A DNA stretch of 64,000 bases. Source: an uncultured Tateyamaria sp. (GTDB lineage: Bacteria > Pseudomonadota > Alphaproteobacteria > Rhodobacterales > Rhodobacteraceae). Position 1 is the first letter of the stretch. Each line of letters opens with the position of its first letter. The position numbers and the translations under genes are program-made. The stretch is from NCBI RefSeq assembly GCF_947487805.1, contig NZ_CANKXW010000002.1:186001-250000 (forward strand). The letters run 5' to 3'. Shown here in pieces: positions 27,590-37,700 of the stretch. A model generated the notes under the pieces. The model was not told the DNA's origin. It worked only from the letters and a program-made list of their open reading frames with translations, and did not search any database.

Positions 27590-27619
27590 TTTATACGCAA
27601 AGCCGCGCACAGAGTCCAA
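27590..27619 (-). promoter_or_regulatory. sigma-70-type promoter of the candidate small RNA
   Basis: On the minus strand, TTGGAC (27619-27614) and TATAAA (27595-27590) are 18 bases apart. This is a close match to the housekeeping consensus and stands out in high-GC DNA. Confidence 0.55.
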
Positions 27620-27719
27620 GCTAAAAGTTTGATAATGCGTAAAGGTCTGAGCCCCGCTATTGTTAACAAAACAAGGGCAACCAGGGATTGTTTACGAAAT
27701 GGGGCAGGATTTTTTCCAA

Positions 27720-29528
27720 ATGAAGCGCACGCATTTTGCGGCGCTGGCCGTGATTCTCGGCGGGGTGTTTGCTGCACCTGCGCAACCACAAGCAGAGCCA
27801 ATGCATGGCATAGCTATGTATGGGGCACCTCAGCTACCACCGGATTTTGTATCTCTTCCGCACGCGAATCCCGACGCGCCCAAAGGCGGCAAGATCACGC
27901 TTGCCAATACCGGCAGCTTTGATTCGCTCAATCCCTACATCCAGAAAGGCAACGTGCCCTGGCAGCTGCGCTTTCTCACCCACGAAAGCCTGATGGGGCG
28001 CAACCGCAGCGAACCTTTCGCGCTATATGGCCTGCTGGCCGAATCGATTGAGGTGCCGGACGACCGGTCTTGGGTCGAATTCACCCTGCGCCCCGAGGCC
28101 CGCTTCTCCGATGGCAGCCCGGTCACGGTCGAGGATGTCATGTGGTCCTACGAGACGCTGGGCACCGAAGGCCACGGCCGCTACCGCAGCCTCTGGGGCC
28201 AGATCGAAACGCTGGAACAGACCGGACCGCGCAGCGTGAAGTTCACCTTCAACACCGAAAACCGCGAGCTGGCCCTGCTCGCGGGCATGCGCCCGATCCT
28301 GCAAAAGGCGCAGTGGGCAGGCAAGGATTTCGCCGCCGCCACCATCAATGACGTGCCCATCGGCTCCGGCGCTTATGTGGTCAGCGACTTCGAGGCCGCC
28401 CGCAACGTCGTGCTCACCCGCAATCCCGACTACTGGGGCGCGGATCTGAACTTCATGAAAGGCACCTTCAACTTCGACGAGATCACCATCGACTTCTACG
28501 GCGATCAGGACGTGGTGTTCGAGGCATTCAAGGCGGGCGAAGTCTCAGCCATCCGGGAGTTCAACGCCGATGCCTGGGCCAACCAGTACGACTTTCCCCG
28601 TGCCACGTCCGGCGATGTGATCAAGACCGAGGTCAAACACCAGAAACCGTCGGGCATCACTGGCTTCGTGATGAACACCCGCCGCGCGCCCTTTGACGAC
28701 TGGCGCGTGCGCGAGGCGCTGATCACCGCCTTCAACTTCGAATATATCAACGACACGCTCACCGGCGGCGCACAGCCGCGCATCACCTCCTATTTCTCCA
28801 ACTCCCCGCTCGCGATGGAACCTGGCCCGGCCAAGGGCGCTGTGGCGGCCCTGCTCGCCCCGTTCAACGGCAAACTGCTGCCCGGCGTGATGGAGGGCTA
28901 TACCCTGCCCGAAAGCGACGGCACCCTGCGCAACCGCCGCGGCCTGCGCCGCGCCCTTGGCCTGATGGAAGAGGCCGGATGGACCACGCAGGACGGCAAG
29001 CTGCGCAATGCAGACGGCACCGCGATGGCCTTTACCATCCTGCTCGACCAGCAACGCACCGAGGACCGCGCCATCGCGGATCTCTATACCCAAGCGCTGG
29101 ACCAGATGGGCATCACGGTCGACATCGATCTGGTGGACGGCGCGCAATATACCGAACGCACGGCAACCTACGACTTTGACATGACCTATCACCGCCGCGC
29201 CATGTCGCTCAGCCCCGGCAATGAACAGTATTTCTACTGGGGCTCCAAGGCCGCGGACGAGGACGGCACGCGCAACCTGATGGGGGCCAAGGATCCGGCC
29301 ATCGACGCGATGATCGACACCATGTTGAACGCGCGCACCCGCGAGGACAGCATCGCCGCCACACGCGCGCTGGACCGGTTGCTGATCTCGGGCCGCTATG
29401 TGGTGCCGTTCTGGCAGTTCACCACCGGGCGCATCGCCCATGTCGCCCAGATGCGCCATCCAGAGGTGCTGCCGATCTATGGCGATGGCCCCGACTGGAT
29501 GCCGCAATTCTGGTGGTATCAAGAGTAA
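27720..29528 (+). CDS. extracellular solute-binding protein, family 5 (YejA-like)
   Basis: The 602-residue protein begins with a signal peptide (KRTHFAALAVILGGVFAAPAQPQA) and continues with the family 5 pattern: PKGGKITLANTGSFDSLNPYI, TLRPEARFSDGSPVTVEDVMWSYE split across the early lobe, and IGSGAYVVSDFEAARNVVLTRNPDYWG. YejA-type proteins bind oligopeptides or microcin C-like compounds in the periplasm. The matching permease and ATPase genes are absent here; an aquaporin gene follows 4 bases later. The component may serve a transporter encoded elsewhere. I chose the ATG at 27720 for its signal peptide; an ATG seven codons upstream (27699) is possible. Confidence 0.88.
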   Translation: MKRTHFAALAVILGGVFAAPAQPQAEPMHGIAMYGAPQLPPDFVSLPHANPDAPKGGKITLANTGSFDSLNPYIQKGNVPWQLRFLTHESLMGRNRSEPFALYGLLAESIEVPDDRSWVEFTLRPEARFSDGSPVTVEDVMWSYETLGTEGHGRYRSLWGQIETLEQTGPRSVKFTFNTENRELALLAGMRPILQKAQWAGKDFAAATINDVPIGSGAYVVSDFEAARNVVLTRNPDYWGADLNFMKGTFNFDEITIDFYGDQDVVFEAFKAGEVSAIREFNADAWANQYDFPRATSGDVIKTEVKHQKPSGITGFVMNTRRAPFDDWRVREALITAFNFEYINDTLTGGAQPRITSYFSNSPLAMEPGPAKGAVAALLAPFNGKLLPGVMEGYTLPESDGTLRNRRGLRRALGLMEEAGWTTQDGKLRNADGTAMAFTILLDQQRTEDRAIADLYTQALDQMGITVDIDLVDGAQYTERTATYDFDMTYHRRAMSLSPGNEQYFYWGSKAADEDGTRNLMGAKDPAIDAMIDTMLNARTREDSIAATRALDRLLISGRYVVPFWQFTTGRIAHVAQMRHPEVLPIYGDGPDWMPQFWWYQE

Positions 29529-29532
29529 TCCC

Positions 29533-30180
29533 ATGCTGCGCCAACTGGCCGCCGAGGGCCTCGGCACCGCGCTGCTTTTGATCAGCGTGATCGGATCGGG
29601 CATCATGGGACAGGCGCTGGCGGACGGAAACACCGCCATCGCCCTGCTAGCCAATGCCATCGCGACAGGCTGCATGCTCTATGTGATCATCACCGTGCTG
29701 GGGCCGATCTCGGGCGCGCATTTCAACCCGGCCGTGACGCTGGCCTTCTGGCTGCGTAGCGATATCGCCACCCGCACTGCGCTGGCCTATGTGCCGGTGC
29801 AGATCGCGGGCGCGCTGCTGGGTGTGTGGGCCACGCACGCGATGTTCGACCTGCCCCTCTGGCAGGTCTCGCAAACGCTGCACCGCACGGGTGAAGCACA
29901 GTGGTGGTCTGAGTGTGTCGCGACCTTCGGGCTGCTCTTTGTCATCTTTGGCGGGCTGAAATCACGACCACAGGTTGTGCCGACCCTGGTGGCCCTCTAC
30001 ATTACCGGTGCATACTGGTTCACATCGTCGACCAGCTTCGCAAACCCGGCTGTCACCATCGCGCGCGGATTTTCCGACACGTTTGCAGGTATTTATCCGG
30101 GTCACATCGCCGCCTTCGTGCTGGCGCAACTGGGCACAGCCCTAGTTGCGCATGCTGCACTGCGGAAACTTTTCAGATAA
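29533..30180 (+). CDS. MIP family aquaporin / glycerol facilitator-like channel
   Basis: The 215-residue inner-membrane channel has the two half-helix motifs AHFNPAVTLAFW (first NPA) and SFANPAVTIARGF (second NPA followed by the selectivity-filter Arg), with six hydrophobic segments. Both NPA boxes are intact, so it should conduct water or small neutral solutes. The filter residues cannot be assigned by eye, so glycerol, metalloids or water remain open. It begins 4 bases after the binding-protein stop, suggesting cotranscription, which is an unusual pairing. The long open frame starting at 29398 overlaps the binding-protein gene and is not the real start. Confidence 0.88.
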   Translation: MLRQLAAEGLGTALLLISVIGSGIMGQALADGNTAIALLANAIATGCMLYVIITVLGPISGAHFNPAVTLAFWLRSDIATRTALAYVPVQIAGALLGVWATHAMFDLPLWQVSQTLHRTGEAQWWSECVATFGLLFVIFGGLKSRPQVVPTLVALYITGAYWFTSSTSFANPAVTIARGFSDTFAGIYPGHIAAFVLAQLGTALVAHAALRKLFR

Positions 30181-30312
30181 ACGGTTGATCTGTCACCAAA
30201 TTGCAATATTGTCTGGCCCGTGGTGGATGTCCGACGTGCGCACCTCAAGAAATTGCGACGTCCCAAGTTGCCCCTGAAAACGGGGGCCGAATAAAACCTG
30301 ACGGGGGTAGAT

Positions 30313-30531
30313 ATGACTTGGAATGACCTGACCCAGAACTGGGCCGAGAGCTATCGCGCGTTGTGCAAGGAATTTCCCGGCCTCGAACCCAGCGCGATGC
30401 CGTTTCTCAAGGCCGATCAGGATCGCTTTGAAAGCTACCTGGCCGCGACACATGAAATGAGCCTCAAGGAAGCGCAGGATGCGTTCGATGCGTTCCTGGA
30501 GCGTTCCGCGGGCATGATGCACACCGCCTGA
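30313..30531 (+). CDS. small acidic protein of unknown function
   Basis: The 72-residue protein (MTWNDLTQNWAESY...) is rich in Asp and Glu, has no membrane segment or signal peptide, and appears fully helical with amphipathic repeats. I do not recognise a named family; the first residues recall CsbD-like proteins (MNWDxIxGNW), but the rest does not match. ACGGGGGTAGAT precedes the ATG. The 132-base leader holds a small GCCCC/GGGGC hairpin (30270-30287). The gene converges on the XRE-cupin regulator with a 7-base gap. Confidence 0.6.
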   Translation: MTWNDLTQNWAESYRALCKEFPGLEPSAMPFLKADQDRFESYLAATHEMSLKEAQDAFDAFLERSAGMMHTA

Positions 30532-30538
30532 GCAGATC

Positions 30539-31162
30539 TCAGGCCAGCGACGTCACCCACAGGATCAGCGCGTCGTCATCACTGGTTGATACCACGTTGT
30601 GACCCATCGTGGCGTCGTAATAGGCGCTGTCGCCGCGGCGCATCTCGATCGGTTCATAGAATTCCGTATAAAGCCGGATCACCCCGGTCAGCACGTACAG
30701 AAACTCTTCGCCGTCATGGCGCACCCAGCCGTCGAATTCATCCATCGACCGGGCCCGCACCCGCGCGCGGTAGGGCAGCATCGTCTTCTTGGTCAGTGCC
30801 TCGGCCAGCAACTCGTGCTCGTAGGTGACGGTCGCCTGCGCATTGCCCTCGCCCGATTTGGTCACGACCATGCGCCCGTTGACCTGCCCCTTTTCGGGCG
30901 GTGTGAACAGCTGCGGTACCGAGATCTCCAGCCCCACGGCCAGCTTCTTGAGCGCCTCGTAGGTGGGTGACATCTGTCCGTTCTCGATCTTGGACAGGGT
31001 CGACCGTGCCAGGCCCGCCTGGCTGGCCGCCTGTTCCAGCGTCCAGTCGCGCGCCTTGCGCAGATCGCGCACCCGCGCGCCCAGATCCAGCGGTTCTGCG
31101 GCGTCGGAACTGCCCGTCGCGCGGGCGATCTCAATCAGGGATTTGGGGTCTTTGCCTTGCAT
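30539..31162 (-). CDS. XRE-family transcriptional regulator with cupin domain
   Basis: The 207-residue regulator has a helix-turn-helix domain at about residues 28-82 (LGARVRDLRKARDWTLEQAA, ARSTLSKIENG) and a C-terminal cupin barrel with DEFDGWVRHDGEEFLYVLTGVIRLY. PuuR-type proteins with this layout sense small ligands such as amines or amino-acid derivatives. It is divergent from the CoA-ligase gene at 31228 with 65 bases between, so that gene is its most likely target besides itself. The ligand is unknown. Confidence 0.9.
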   Translation of the reverse strand: MQGKDPKSLIEIARATGSSDAAEPLDLGARVRDLRKARDWTLEQAASQAGLARSTLSKIENGQMSPTYEALKKLAVGLEISVPQLFTPPEKGQVNGRMVVTKSGEGNAQATVTYEHELLAEALTKKTMLPYRARVRARSMDEFDGWVRHDGEEFLYVLTGVIRLYTEFYEPIEMRRGDSAYYDATMGHNVVSTSDDDALILWVTSLA

Positions 31163-31227
31163 GGCGATCTGTATAGGTCGCCCGTGTCAGGCTTGCAACG
31201 CCGCGCGCCACAGCATAGCCAACAGAT

Positions 31228-32748
31228 ATGCCAAGCCTGTTCGACATCGGCCCACCCCCGCCCTGCCCCGCGCCTTTCAACATGGCGGCCCATGTGCTGG
31301 AGGCGGGCGCCGAAATGCCGGACAAGATCGCCGTATCGATCCTCGGTACGGACAGCGCGCAGGACCTGAGCTATGCCGCGCTGATACAGGCTGTGCGCGG
31401 CACCGGGGCCGGGTTCCTTCAGGCGGGCTGCGCACCCGGTGACATCATCCTGATGCGGCTGGGCAATACGCTCGACTTTCCCATCGCCTATCTGGGCGCG
31501 CTGGCCGTGGGGCTGGTGCCTGTGCCCACATCTGCCGCGCTGACGGAGACCGAAGTGGCGCGGATCGTCGCTGAACTGTCCCCCCGCCTGATCCTGCGCG
31601 ACCCGGCCGTGGCGTCCGCCCCCGGCGCGCCCGAGATCGGGTTGGCCACGCTGCGCGCCATGCGCAAGATGCCCGCCACCGACTGGCACATGGGCGATCC
31701 GAACCGGCCCGGCTACATCATCTATACCTCCGGGACGTCGGGACATCCTCGCGCCGTGTCGCACGCACACCGCGCCATCTGGGCCCGCCGGATGATGCAC
31801 GCAGGCTGGTACGGGCTGACCGCGCAGGACCGGCTGCTGCATGCGGGCGCGTTCAACTGGACCTATACGCTGGGCACCGGGCTGATGGACCCGTGGACGG
31901 TCGGCGCCACCGCTCTGATCCCCGCGCCCGGCACACCACCGGAGGCCATGGGCACCCTGCTCGCCACCCACCGCGCCACGCTCTTTGCCGCAGCACCCGG
32001 CGTGTTCCGCCAGATGCTCGACCGCGCCACTCTGCCCGAGCTGCCCCATCTGCGCCACGGGCTCAGCGCGGGCGAAAAGCTGCCCCAGATCACCCGCACC
32101 CGCTGGGAAGCCACAACGCGCACGCCGATCTTCGAGGCCTACGGCATGTCCGAATGCTCGACCTTCATCTCGTCGAGCCCGGATCGCGCGTGCGCGCCGC
32201 ACGCCCTCGGCCGCCCGCAACCGGGCCGCCGCGTGGCGATCCTTGGCCCCGATGGCCCCGTGCCCCACGGCACCCCCGGCATCATCGCGGTGGACCGCGC
32301 CGATCCGGGCCTCATGCTCGGCTACCTGCACCAGCCCGATGACACCGCCGCGCGGTTCCGCGACGGGTGGTTCCTGACCGGCGACATGGGCGAAATGGAT
32401 GCAGACGGACAGATCACCTATCTGGGCCGCAACGATGACATGATGAACGCCGGCGGCTACCGCGTCTCCCCGCTCGAGGTCGAGGCGGCCCTGGCCGACG
32501 CGCCCGGCGTACGACAAGTCGGTGTGACCCAGATCGAGGTCAAACCCGGCACCTTTGTCATCGCCGCCTTCTATACCGCGGACGCGGCACTGGACGAAGC
32601 GTCCCTGCACGCCTATGTCGACGCCAAGCTGGCGCGCTACAAACACCCCCGCGCCTACATCCACATCGCCCGGATGCCACTGGGCGCCAATGGCAAGCTG
32701 CTCCGCCGCCGCCTGCCCCAGTTCTGGAACCCGTCCAGACCGCAATGA
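31228..32748 (+). CDS. AMP-binding acyl/aryl-CoA ligase
   Basis: The 506-residue adenylate-forming enzyme has the P-loop YIIYTSGTSGHPRAVSH, the EAYGMSECSTF motif, the DGWFLTGDMGEMDADG aspartate motif, GRNDDMMNAGGYRVSPLEVE and the C-terminal lysine in MPLGANGKLLRR. The pattern is closest to benzoate- or medium-chain acyl-CoA ligases. The P-loop has HPRA in place of the common KPKG. It is divergent from the XRE-cupin regulator and is followed directly by a FrnE-like gene (overlap or an 17-base gap, depending on the start chosen there). The substrate acid is not known. Confidence 0.85.
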   Translation: MPSLFDIGPPPPCPAPFNMAAHVLEAGAEMPDKIAVSILGTDSAQDLSYAALIQAVRGTGAGFLQAGCAPGDIILMRLGNTLDFPIAYLGALAVGLVPVPTSAALTETEVARIVAELSPRLILRDPAVASAPGAPEIGLATLRAMRKMPATDWHMGDPNRPGYIIYTSGTSGHPRAVSHAHRAIWARRMMHAGWYGLTAQDRLLHAGAFNWTYTLGTGLMDPWTVGATALIPAPGTPPEAMGTLLATHRATLFAAAPGVFRQMLDRATLPELPHLRHGLSAGEKLPQITRTRWEATTRTPIFEAYGMSECSTFISSSPDRACAPHALGRPQPGRRVAILGPDGPVPHGTPGIIAVDRADPGLMLGYLHQPDDTAARFRDGWFLTGDMGEMDADGQITYLGRNDDMMNAGGYRVSPLEVEAALADAPGVRQVGVTQIEVKPGTFVIAAFYTADAALDEASLHAYVDAKLARYKHPRAYIHIARMPLGANGKLLRRRLPQFWNPSRPQ

Positions 32749-32765
32749 CCAGGAAAGCAGACCCC

Positions 32766-33410
32766 ATGCCCGATCCCATCAAACTCGACATCATGTCCGA
32801 CCCGATCTGCCCCTGGTGCTATATCGGCAAGGCGCATCTTGACCGCGCGCTGGCCGCCCACCCGGACCACCCCTTTGTCATCGAATGGCACCCGTTCCAG
32901 CTTAACCCCGACATGCCGCGCGAAGGCATGGGCCGCCGCGCCTATCTCGAGGGCAAGTTCGGCGGCAAGGAAGGGGCCGTGCGCGCCTATGCGCCCGTGG
33001 TCGAACATGCCGAAAAGGCCGGGCTCAAGATCGACTTTGAAGGCATGCAGCGCACGCCCAATACGCTGGACGCGCACCGCCTGATCCACTGGGCCGGGAT
33101 CGAGGGCAAACAGACCGCAGCCGTCTCTGCCCTGTTCAAGGCCTATTTCGTCGACGCCCGCGACATTGGCGATCACGAGGTGCTGGCCGACATCGCCGAT
33201 AGCATCCAGATGGACGCCGCCGTGGTGCGCAAACTGCTGGACAGCGATGCCGACCGCGACGACATCTCGGCCCGCGATGCCCACAGCCGGCAGATGGGCG
33301 TAAATTCCGTGCCGACTTTTATCGTCGCGGGCAAACACGCCGTCCCCGGCGCGCAACCGCCCGAACTGTGGGCGCGTGTGATTGATGAGCTGACAACCGG
33401 GGCAGTCTAA
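32766..33410 (+). CDS. DsbA-family oxidoreductase, FrnE-like
   Basis: The 214-residue thioredoxin-fold protein has the redox motif DPICPWCYIGKAHLD near the N-terminus, an inserted helical domain, and a late VNSVPTFIVAGKHAVPGAQ segment with the cis-proline. These are features of the FrnE/2-hydroxychromene-2-carboxylate isomerase-like branch. It lacks a signal peptide and is cytoplasmic, so a role in disulfide or glutathione-linked chemistry is likelier than periplasmic folding. I prefer the ATG at 32766, which has AGGAAAG ten bases upstream; an ATG at 32745 overlaps the stop of the ligase gene and would add seven residues. Confidence 0.88.
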   Translation: MPDPIKLDIMSDPICPWCYIGKAHLDRALAAHPDHPFVIEWHPFQLNPDMPREGMGRRAYLEGKFGGKEGAVRAYAPVVEHAEKAGLKIDFEGMQRTPNTLDAHRLIHWAGIEGKQTAAVSALFKAYFVDARDIGDHEVLADIADSIQMDAAVVRKLLDSDADRDDISARDAHSRQMGVNSVPTFIVAGKHAVPGAQPPELWARVIDELTTGAV

Positions 33411-33532
33411 ACCGTTCTGCTGATCACATCTTAAGCGATTGGTCATTTTTTCAACCGAGGGTCGTTGCCATTCCCGCATCGCGTCGCCAAGGTGACGTGA
33501 AACAGCGTCAATTTCAACGCAGGACCCCACCC

Positions 33533-34744
33533 GTGACCCGACCCAAAGGTCAGATCGTCAGCAAACCCGAGTTCATCGCCCTTATGGCGATGATGTTTGC
33601 GATCATTGCCTTTTCCATAGACGCGATGCTGGCCGCCCTGCCCGATATCGCCGCCGACATCGCCCCCGGCGGGGTCGATCAGGCCGCGTGGATCATGACT
33701 GCCTTCCTGATCGGGATGGGGGTCGGCACCTTCTTTGCCGGGCCGATCTCGGATGCCTACGGGCGCAGGCCCATCGTATTCTTCGGCCTTGCAATCTATG
33801 CCATCGGGGCCGTGCTGGCATGGGCCGCACCGACGCTGGAACTGGTGCTGGCCGCGCGCGTGCTGCAAGGCCTCGGTGCTGCGGGGCCGCGCGTGGTGTC
33901 GGCGGCCATCATCCGGGATCTCTATAGCGGGCGCGCCATGGCCAGCATCCTGTCGCTGACCATGATGGTGTTCCTGCTCGTGCCCGCCGTCGCGCCGTTG
34001 ATCGGGTCGCTGGTCACCGACGCCTTTGGCTGGCGCGCGATCTTTCCCGCCTTCCTGATCTTTGGCCTGTGCATCCTGCTGTGGTTCAGCACCCGCATCC
34101 ACGAATCCCTCGCGCCCGAGGACCGCCGCCCGCTGCGCGCGCCCCTGATCGTTGATGCCGTGCGCCAGATGTTCGCCCACCCGACCGTGCGCCTGTCGAT
34201 CCTTGTGCAGACGCTGATGCTGATGATCCTGTTTTCCATCCTCACCATGGTGCAGCCGATCTTTGAGGTGACCTTTGACCGCCTCGACAGCTTTCCGCTG
34301 TGGTTTGGCGCGATTGCGCTGGCCTCGGGCGTGTCCAGCCTGCTCAACGCAGCCATTGTGGGGCGGTTCGGCATGCGGCGGCTCGTTACCTGGGCGCTTC
34401 TGGCCCAGTTGGTCGTGTCCACGACCTTTGTGCTGTGGATGATGGCCGACCTGCCGGGCCTCTTTGCTTTTTACATCTTCTGGCAATGGGGCGTGATGTT
34501 TCAGGGCGGACTGACCGTCGCCAACCTCAACGCCATCGCGATGGAGCCGATGGGCCACATCGCGGGCATGGCCGCGTCGGTGATCGGCGCGGTGTCGACG
34601 GTGCTTGGGGCGGCTCTTGCCTCGCCCATCGCGACACTGTTTGACGGCACGCCGATGCCGCTGGTTGCAACCGTTCTGATCGCGTGCCTTTTGGCGTCGG
34701 TGATGATGCAGATGATGCGCCGGGCCGAGGTCGCGGCAGCTTAG
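33533..34744 (+). CDS. MFS transporter, Bcr/CflA drug-efflux type
   Basis: This inner-membrane protein has about twelve hydrophobic segments. Early landmarks are FIALMAMMFAIIAFSIDAMLAALPDI split over helix 1, the loop 2-3 motif GPISDAYGRRPIVF, and RVLQGLGAAGPRVVSAAIIRDL in helices 4-5, as in the Bcr/CflA branch. It probably exports drugs or metabolites by proton antiport. I chose the GTG at 33533 because an AGGA lies ten bases before it; the GTG at 33497 has its purine run too close. The stop codon overlaps that of mfd on the other strand. Confidence 0.88.
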   Translation: MTRPKGQIVSKPEFIALMAMMFAIIAFSIDAMLAALPDIAADIAPGGVDQAAWIMTAFLIGMGVGTFFAGPISDAYGRRPIVFFGLAIYAIGAVLAWAAPTLELVLAARVLQGLGAAGPRVVSAAIIRDLYSGRAMASILSLTMMVFLLVPAVAPLIGSLVTDAFGWRAIFPAFLIFGLCILLWFSTRIHESLAPEDRRPLRAPLIVDAVRQMFAHPTVRLSILVQTLMLMILFSILTMVQPIFEVTFDRLDSFPLWFGAIALASGVSSLLNAAIVGRFGMRRLVTWALLAQLVVSTTFVLWMMADLPGLFAFYIFWQWGVMFQGGLTVANLNAIAMEPMGHIAGMAASVIGAVSTVLGAALASPIATLFDGTPMPLVATVLIACLLASVMMQMMRRAEVAAA

Positions 34745-37700
34745 CCCGCCTTGGCCTTCTTCTTTTCCGCGATCACCTTCTCGGCGAGGTCACGGGCGAT
34801 GGCAAAGGCGCCCTTGATCTTGTCGGCATCCTTCTTCCAGTCGCGCCGCACCACGATCTTGTTGTCTTTCACCTTGGCCAACCCGCGCTGGTCCTGAATG
34901 AATTCGACCAGCCCCTGCGGCGAGGCGAACTTGTCGTTGTGGAACTGGATCGTGGCCCCTTTGGGTCCGCCATCCAGCTTGGCAATACCGGCCCGCTTGC
35001 ACATGGCCTTGATCCGCACCACCAGCATCAGCGTGTTCACCTCGCGCGGCAACTTGCCAAACCGGTCGATCAATTCGGCCGCGAACCCTTCCAGCTCGAC
35101 CTTGGTCGACAGGCCCGACAGGCGACGATAGAGACCCAGCCGCACATCCAGATCAGGCACATAGTCTTCGGGGATCAGCACCGGCACGCCCAGATTGATC
35201 TGCGGTGCCCATTGCTCATCGGCCTCCGACAGGCCCTCCATCTCGCCCGCCTTGATCTTGGCAATCGCCTCTTCCAGCATCGACTGGTAGAGTTCAAACC
35301 CAACGTCGCGCATCTGGCCCGACTGTTCCTCGCCCAAGAGATTGCCCGCCCCGCGAATGTCCAGATCCTGAGACGCCAGCGTGAACCCCGCCCCCAGCGT
35401 GTCGAGGCTGCCCAACACGCGCAGCCGTTTCTCCGCCGTTGCCGTCAGCTTGGCGCGCGGCTTGGTGGTCAGATAGGCATAGGCCCGCGTCTTGGACCGC
35501 CCCACACGCCCCCGGATCTGATAAAGCTGCGCCAACCCGAACATATCCGCCCGGTGCACCACCATCGTGTTCGCGGTAGGGATATCGAGGCCCGATTCCA
35601 CAATCGTCGTCGCCAGCAGCACGTCATATTTGCCGTCATAGAACGCGTTCATCCGGTCATCCAGCTCCCCGGCGGCCATCTGCCCATGCGCCACCACATA
35701 GGTCAGCTCGGGCAACTGCTCCTTCAGGAACTCCTCGATCTCGCGCAGGTCCGAGATGCGCGGCACGACATAGAACGACTGCCCGCCGCGGTAGTGTTCG
35801 CGCAAAAGCGCCTCGCGGATCGTCACCGCATCGAACTCGGACACATAGGTCCGGATCGCAAGCCGGTCGACCGGCGGCGTGCCGATGATGGACAGATCAC
35901 GCACACCCGTCAGGCTCAGCTGCAAGGTCCGTGGAATCGGCGTCGCCGTCAGGGTCAGTACATGCACGTCACTGCGCAACTGCTTCAGGCGCTCCTTGTG
36001 GGTTACACCGAACTTCTGCTCTTCATCAATCACCAACAGGCCCAAGTTCTGGAACCGCACGCCCTTGGCCAGCAACGCGTGGGTACCCACCACAATATCC
36101 GCCGTCCCCTTGGACATGGCGGCACGGGTGTCATTGGCCTCCTTGGCGCTGACAAAGCGGCTCAACTGCCGCACCTCGATGGGAAAGCCCCGGAACCGCT
36201 CGGCAAAGCTCTTGTAGTGCTGCCGCGCCAGCAGCGTCGTGGGCGCAATCACCGCCACCTGCACTCCCGTCATGGCCGCAACAAAGGCCGCGCGCATCGC
36301 CACTTCCGTCTTGCCAAAACCGACATCGCCACAGATCAGCCGATCCATCGGCGAGCCGCTGGTCAGATCGTCGATCACGGCAGCAATCGCCGACAGCTGA
36401 TCGTCCGTCTCCTGATAGGGGAACCGCGCCGAAAACGCGTCCCACATGCCGGGGGGCGGCTCAAGGACCGGGGCCTTGCGCAACGCCCGTTCGGCAGCAA
36501 TGCGGATCAAACGATCCGCCATCTCGCGAATGCGCTCCTTCAGCTTGGCCTTCTTGGCCTGCCACGCGCCACCGCCCAGTTTGTCGAGCAGCCCTTCCTC
36601 GTGGCCGTATTTCGACAGCAGCTCGATGTTCTCAACCGGCAGATACAGCTTGGATCGTTCCGCATATTCCAGCAGCAGGCATTCATGCGCGGCCCCGGCG
36701 GCCGTCACGACCTCCATGCCGACATACCGCCCGATCCCGTGATCCACATGCACCACCAGATCGCCGGGCGACAGCGACTGCGTCTCGGTCAGGAAATTCT
36801 CCGCCCGCCGCTTGCGCTTGGGCGCGCGGATCAGCCGATCCCCCAGAACATCCTGCTCCGAAATCACCGTGAGGCCCGGCGCCTCGAACCCGTGTTCCAG
36901 CGCCCAGACGGTCAGGTGCAGGCCGCGTTTGCCGATCCGCGTGGCATCGGTGATGGGGATGACCTCGGCCAGACCTTCATCCTCGATCAGCCCGGTCAAC
37001 CGCTCGCGCGCACCCTCGGAATAGCTGGCAACAACCACCGGCCCAACATCAAGCTTTGCCTTAATATGCGCTGCCAAAGCCCCGAAAAGACTGATGGATT
37101 CCTGTTGGCGCTCCGGCGCGAAATTGCGCCCGACCCGCCCGCCCGCATCCGTGACACCAGGCCCCGTCGCCTGTGCCAGCGCCGCGAATTGCAGGACCCG
37201 GAACCCGGTCACCGCCGTCTCCCACGCGGCATCGTCCAGATAAAGCCCACCCGGTGGCGCAGGTTTGTAGACACTGTCCATCTTGGACCGGTTCGCCATG
37301 GCCAGCCGCCGCGTCTCGTATTGGTCCTCGATGCTCTCCCAGCGGGCCAACCGGCTGGGCGTGACCTGATCGTCCAGCGTGATCACCGCCCCCGGCACAT
37401 AGTCAAAAAGCGTGTCCATCTCGTCGTGGAAAAAGGCCAGCCAATGCTCCGCCCCCTGATGCTTGCGCCCCGCGCTGATCGCCTCGTACAGCGGATCATC
37501 CGTGCCAGCCGCACCAAATTCCAGCCGGTAGGTCTGGCGAAACCGCGTCACCGCCGCCTCGTCCAGAATGACCTCGGACACCGGGGCCAGCTCGATCACA
37601 TCCAGCTTTTCGGTGGTGCGCTGCGTGGCCGGGTCAAACCGGCGCGCCCCGTCCAGCACATCGCCAAACAGATCCAGCCTCACAGGCCCCAGATCGCCGG

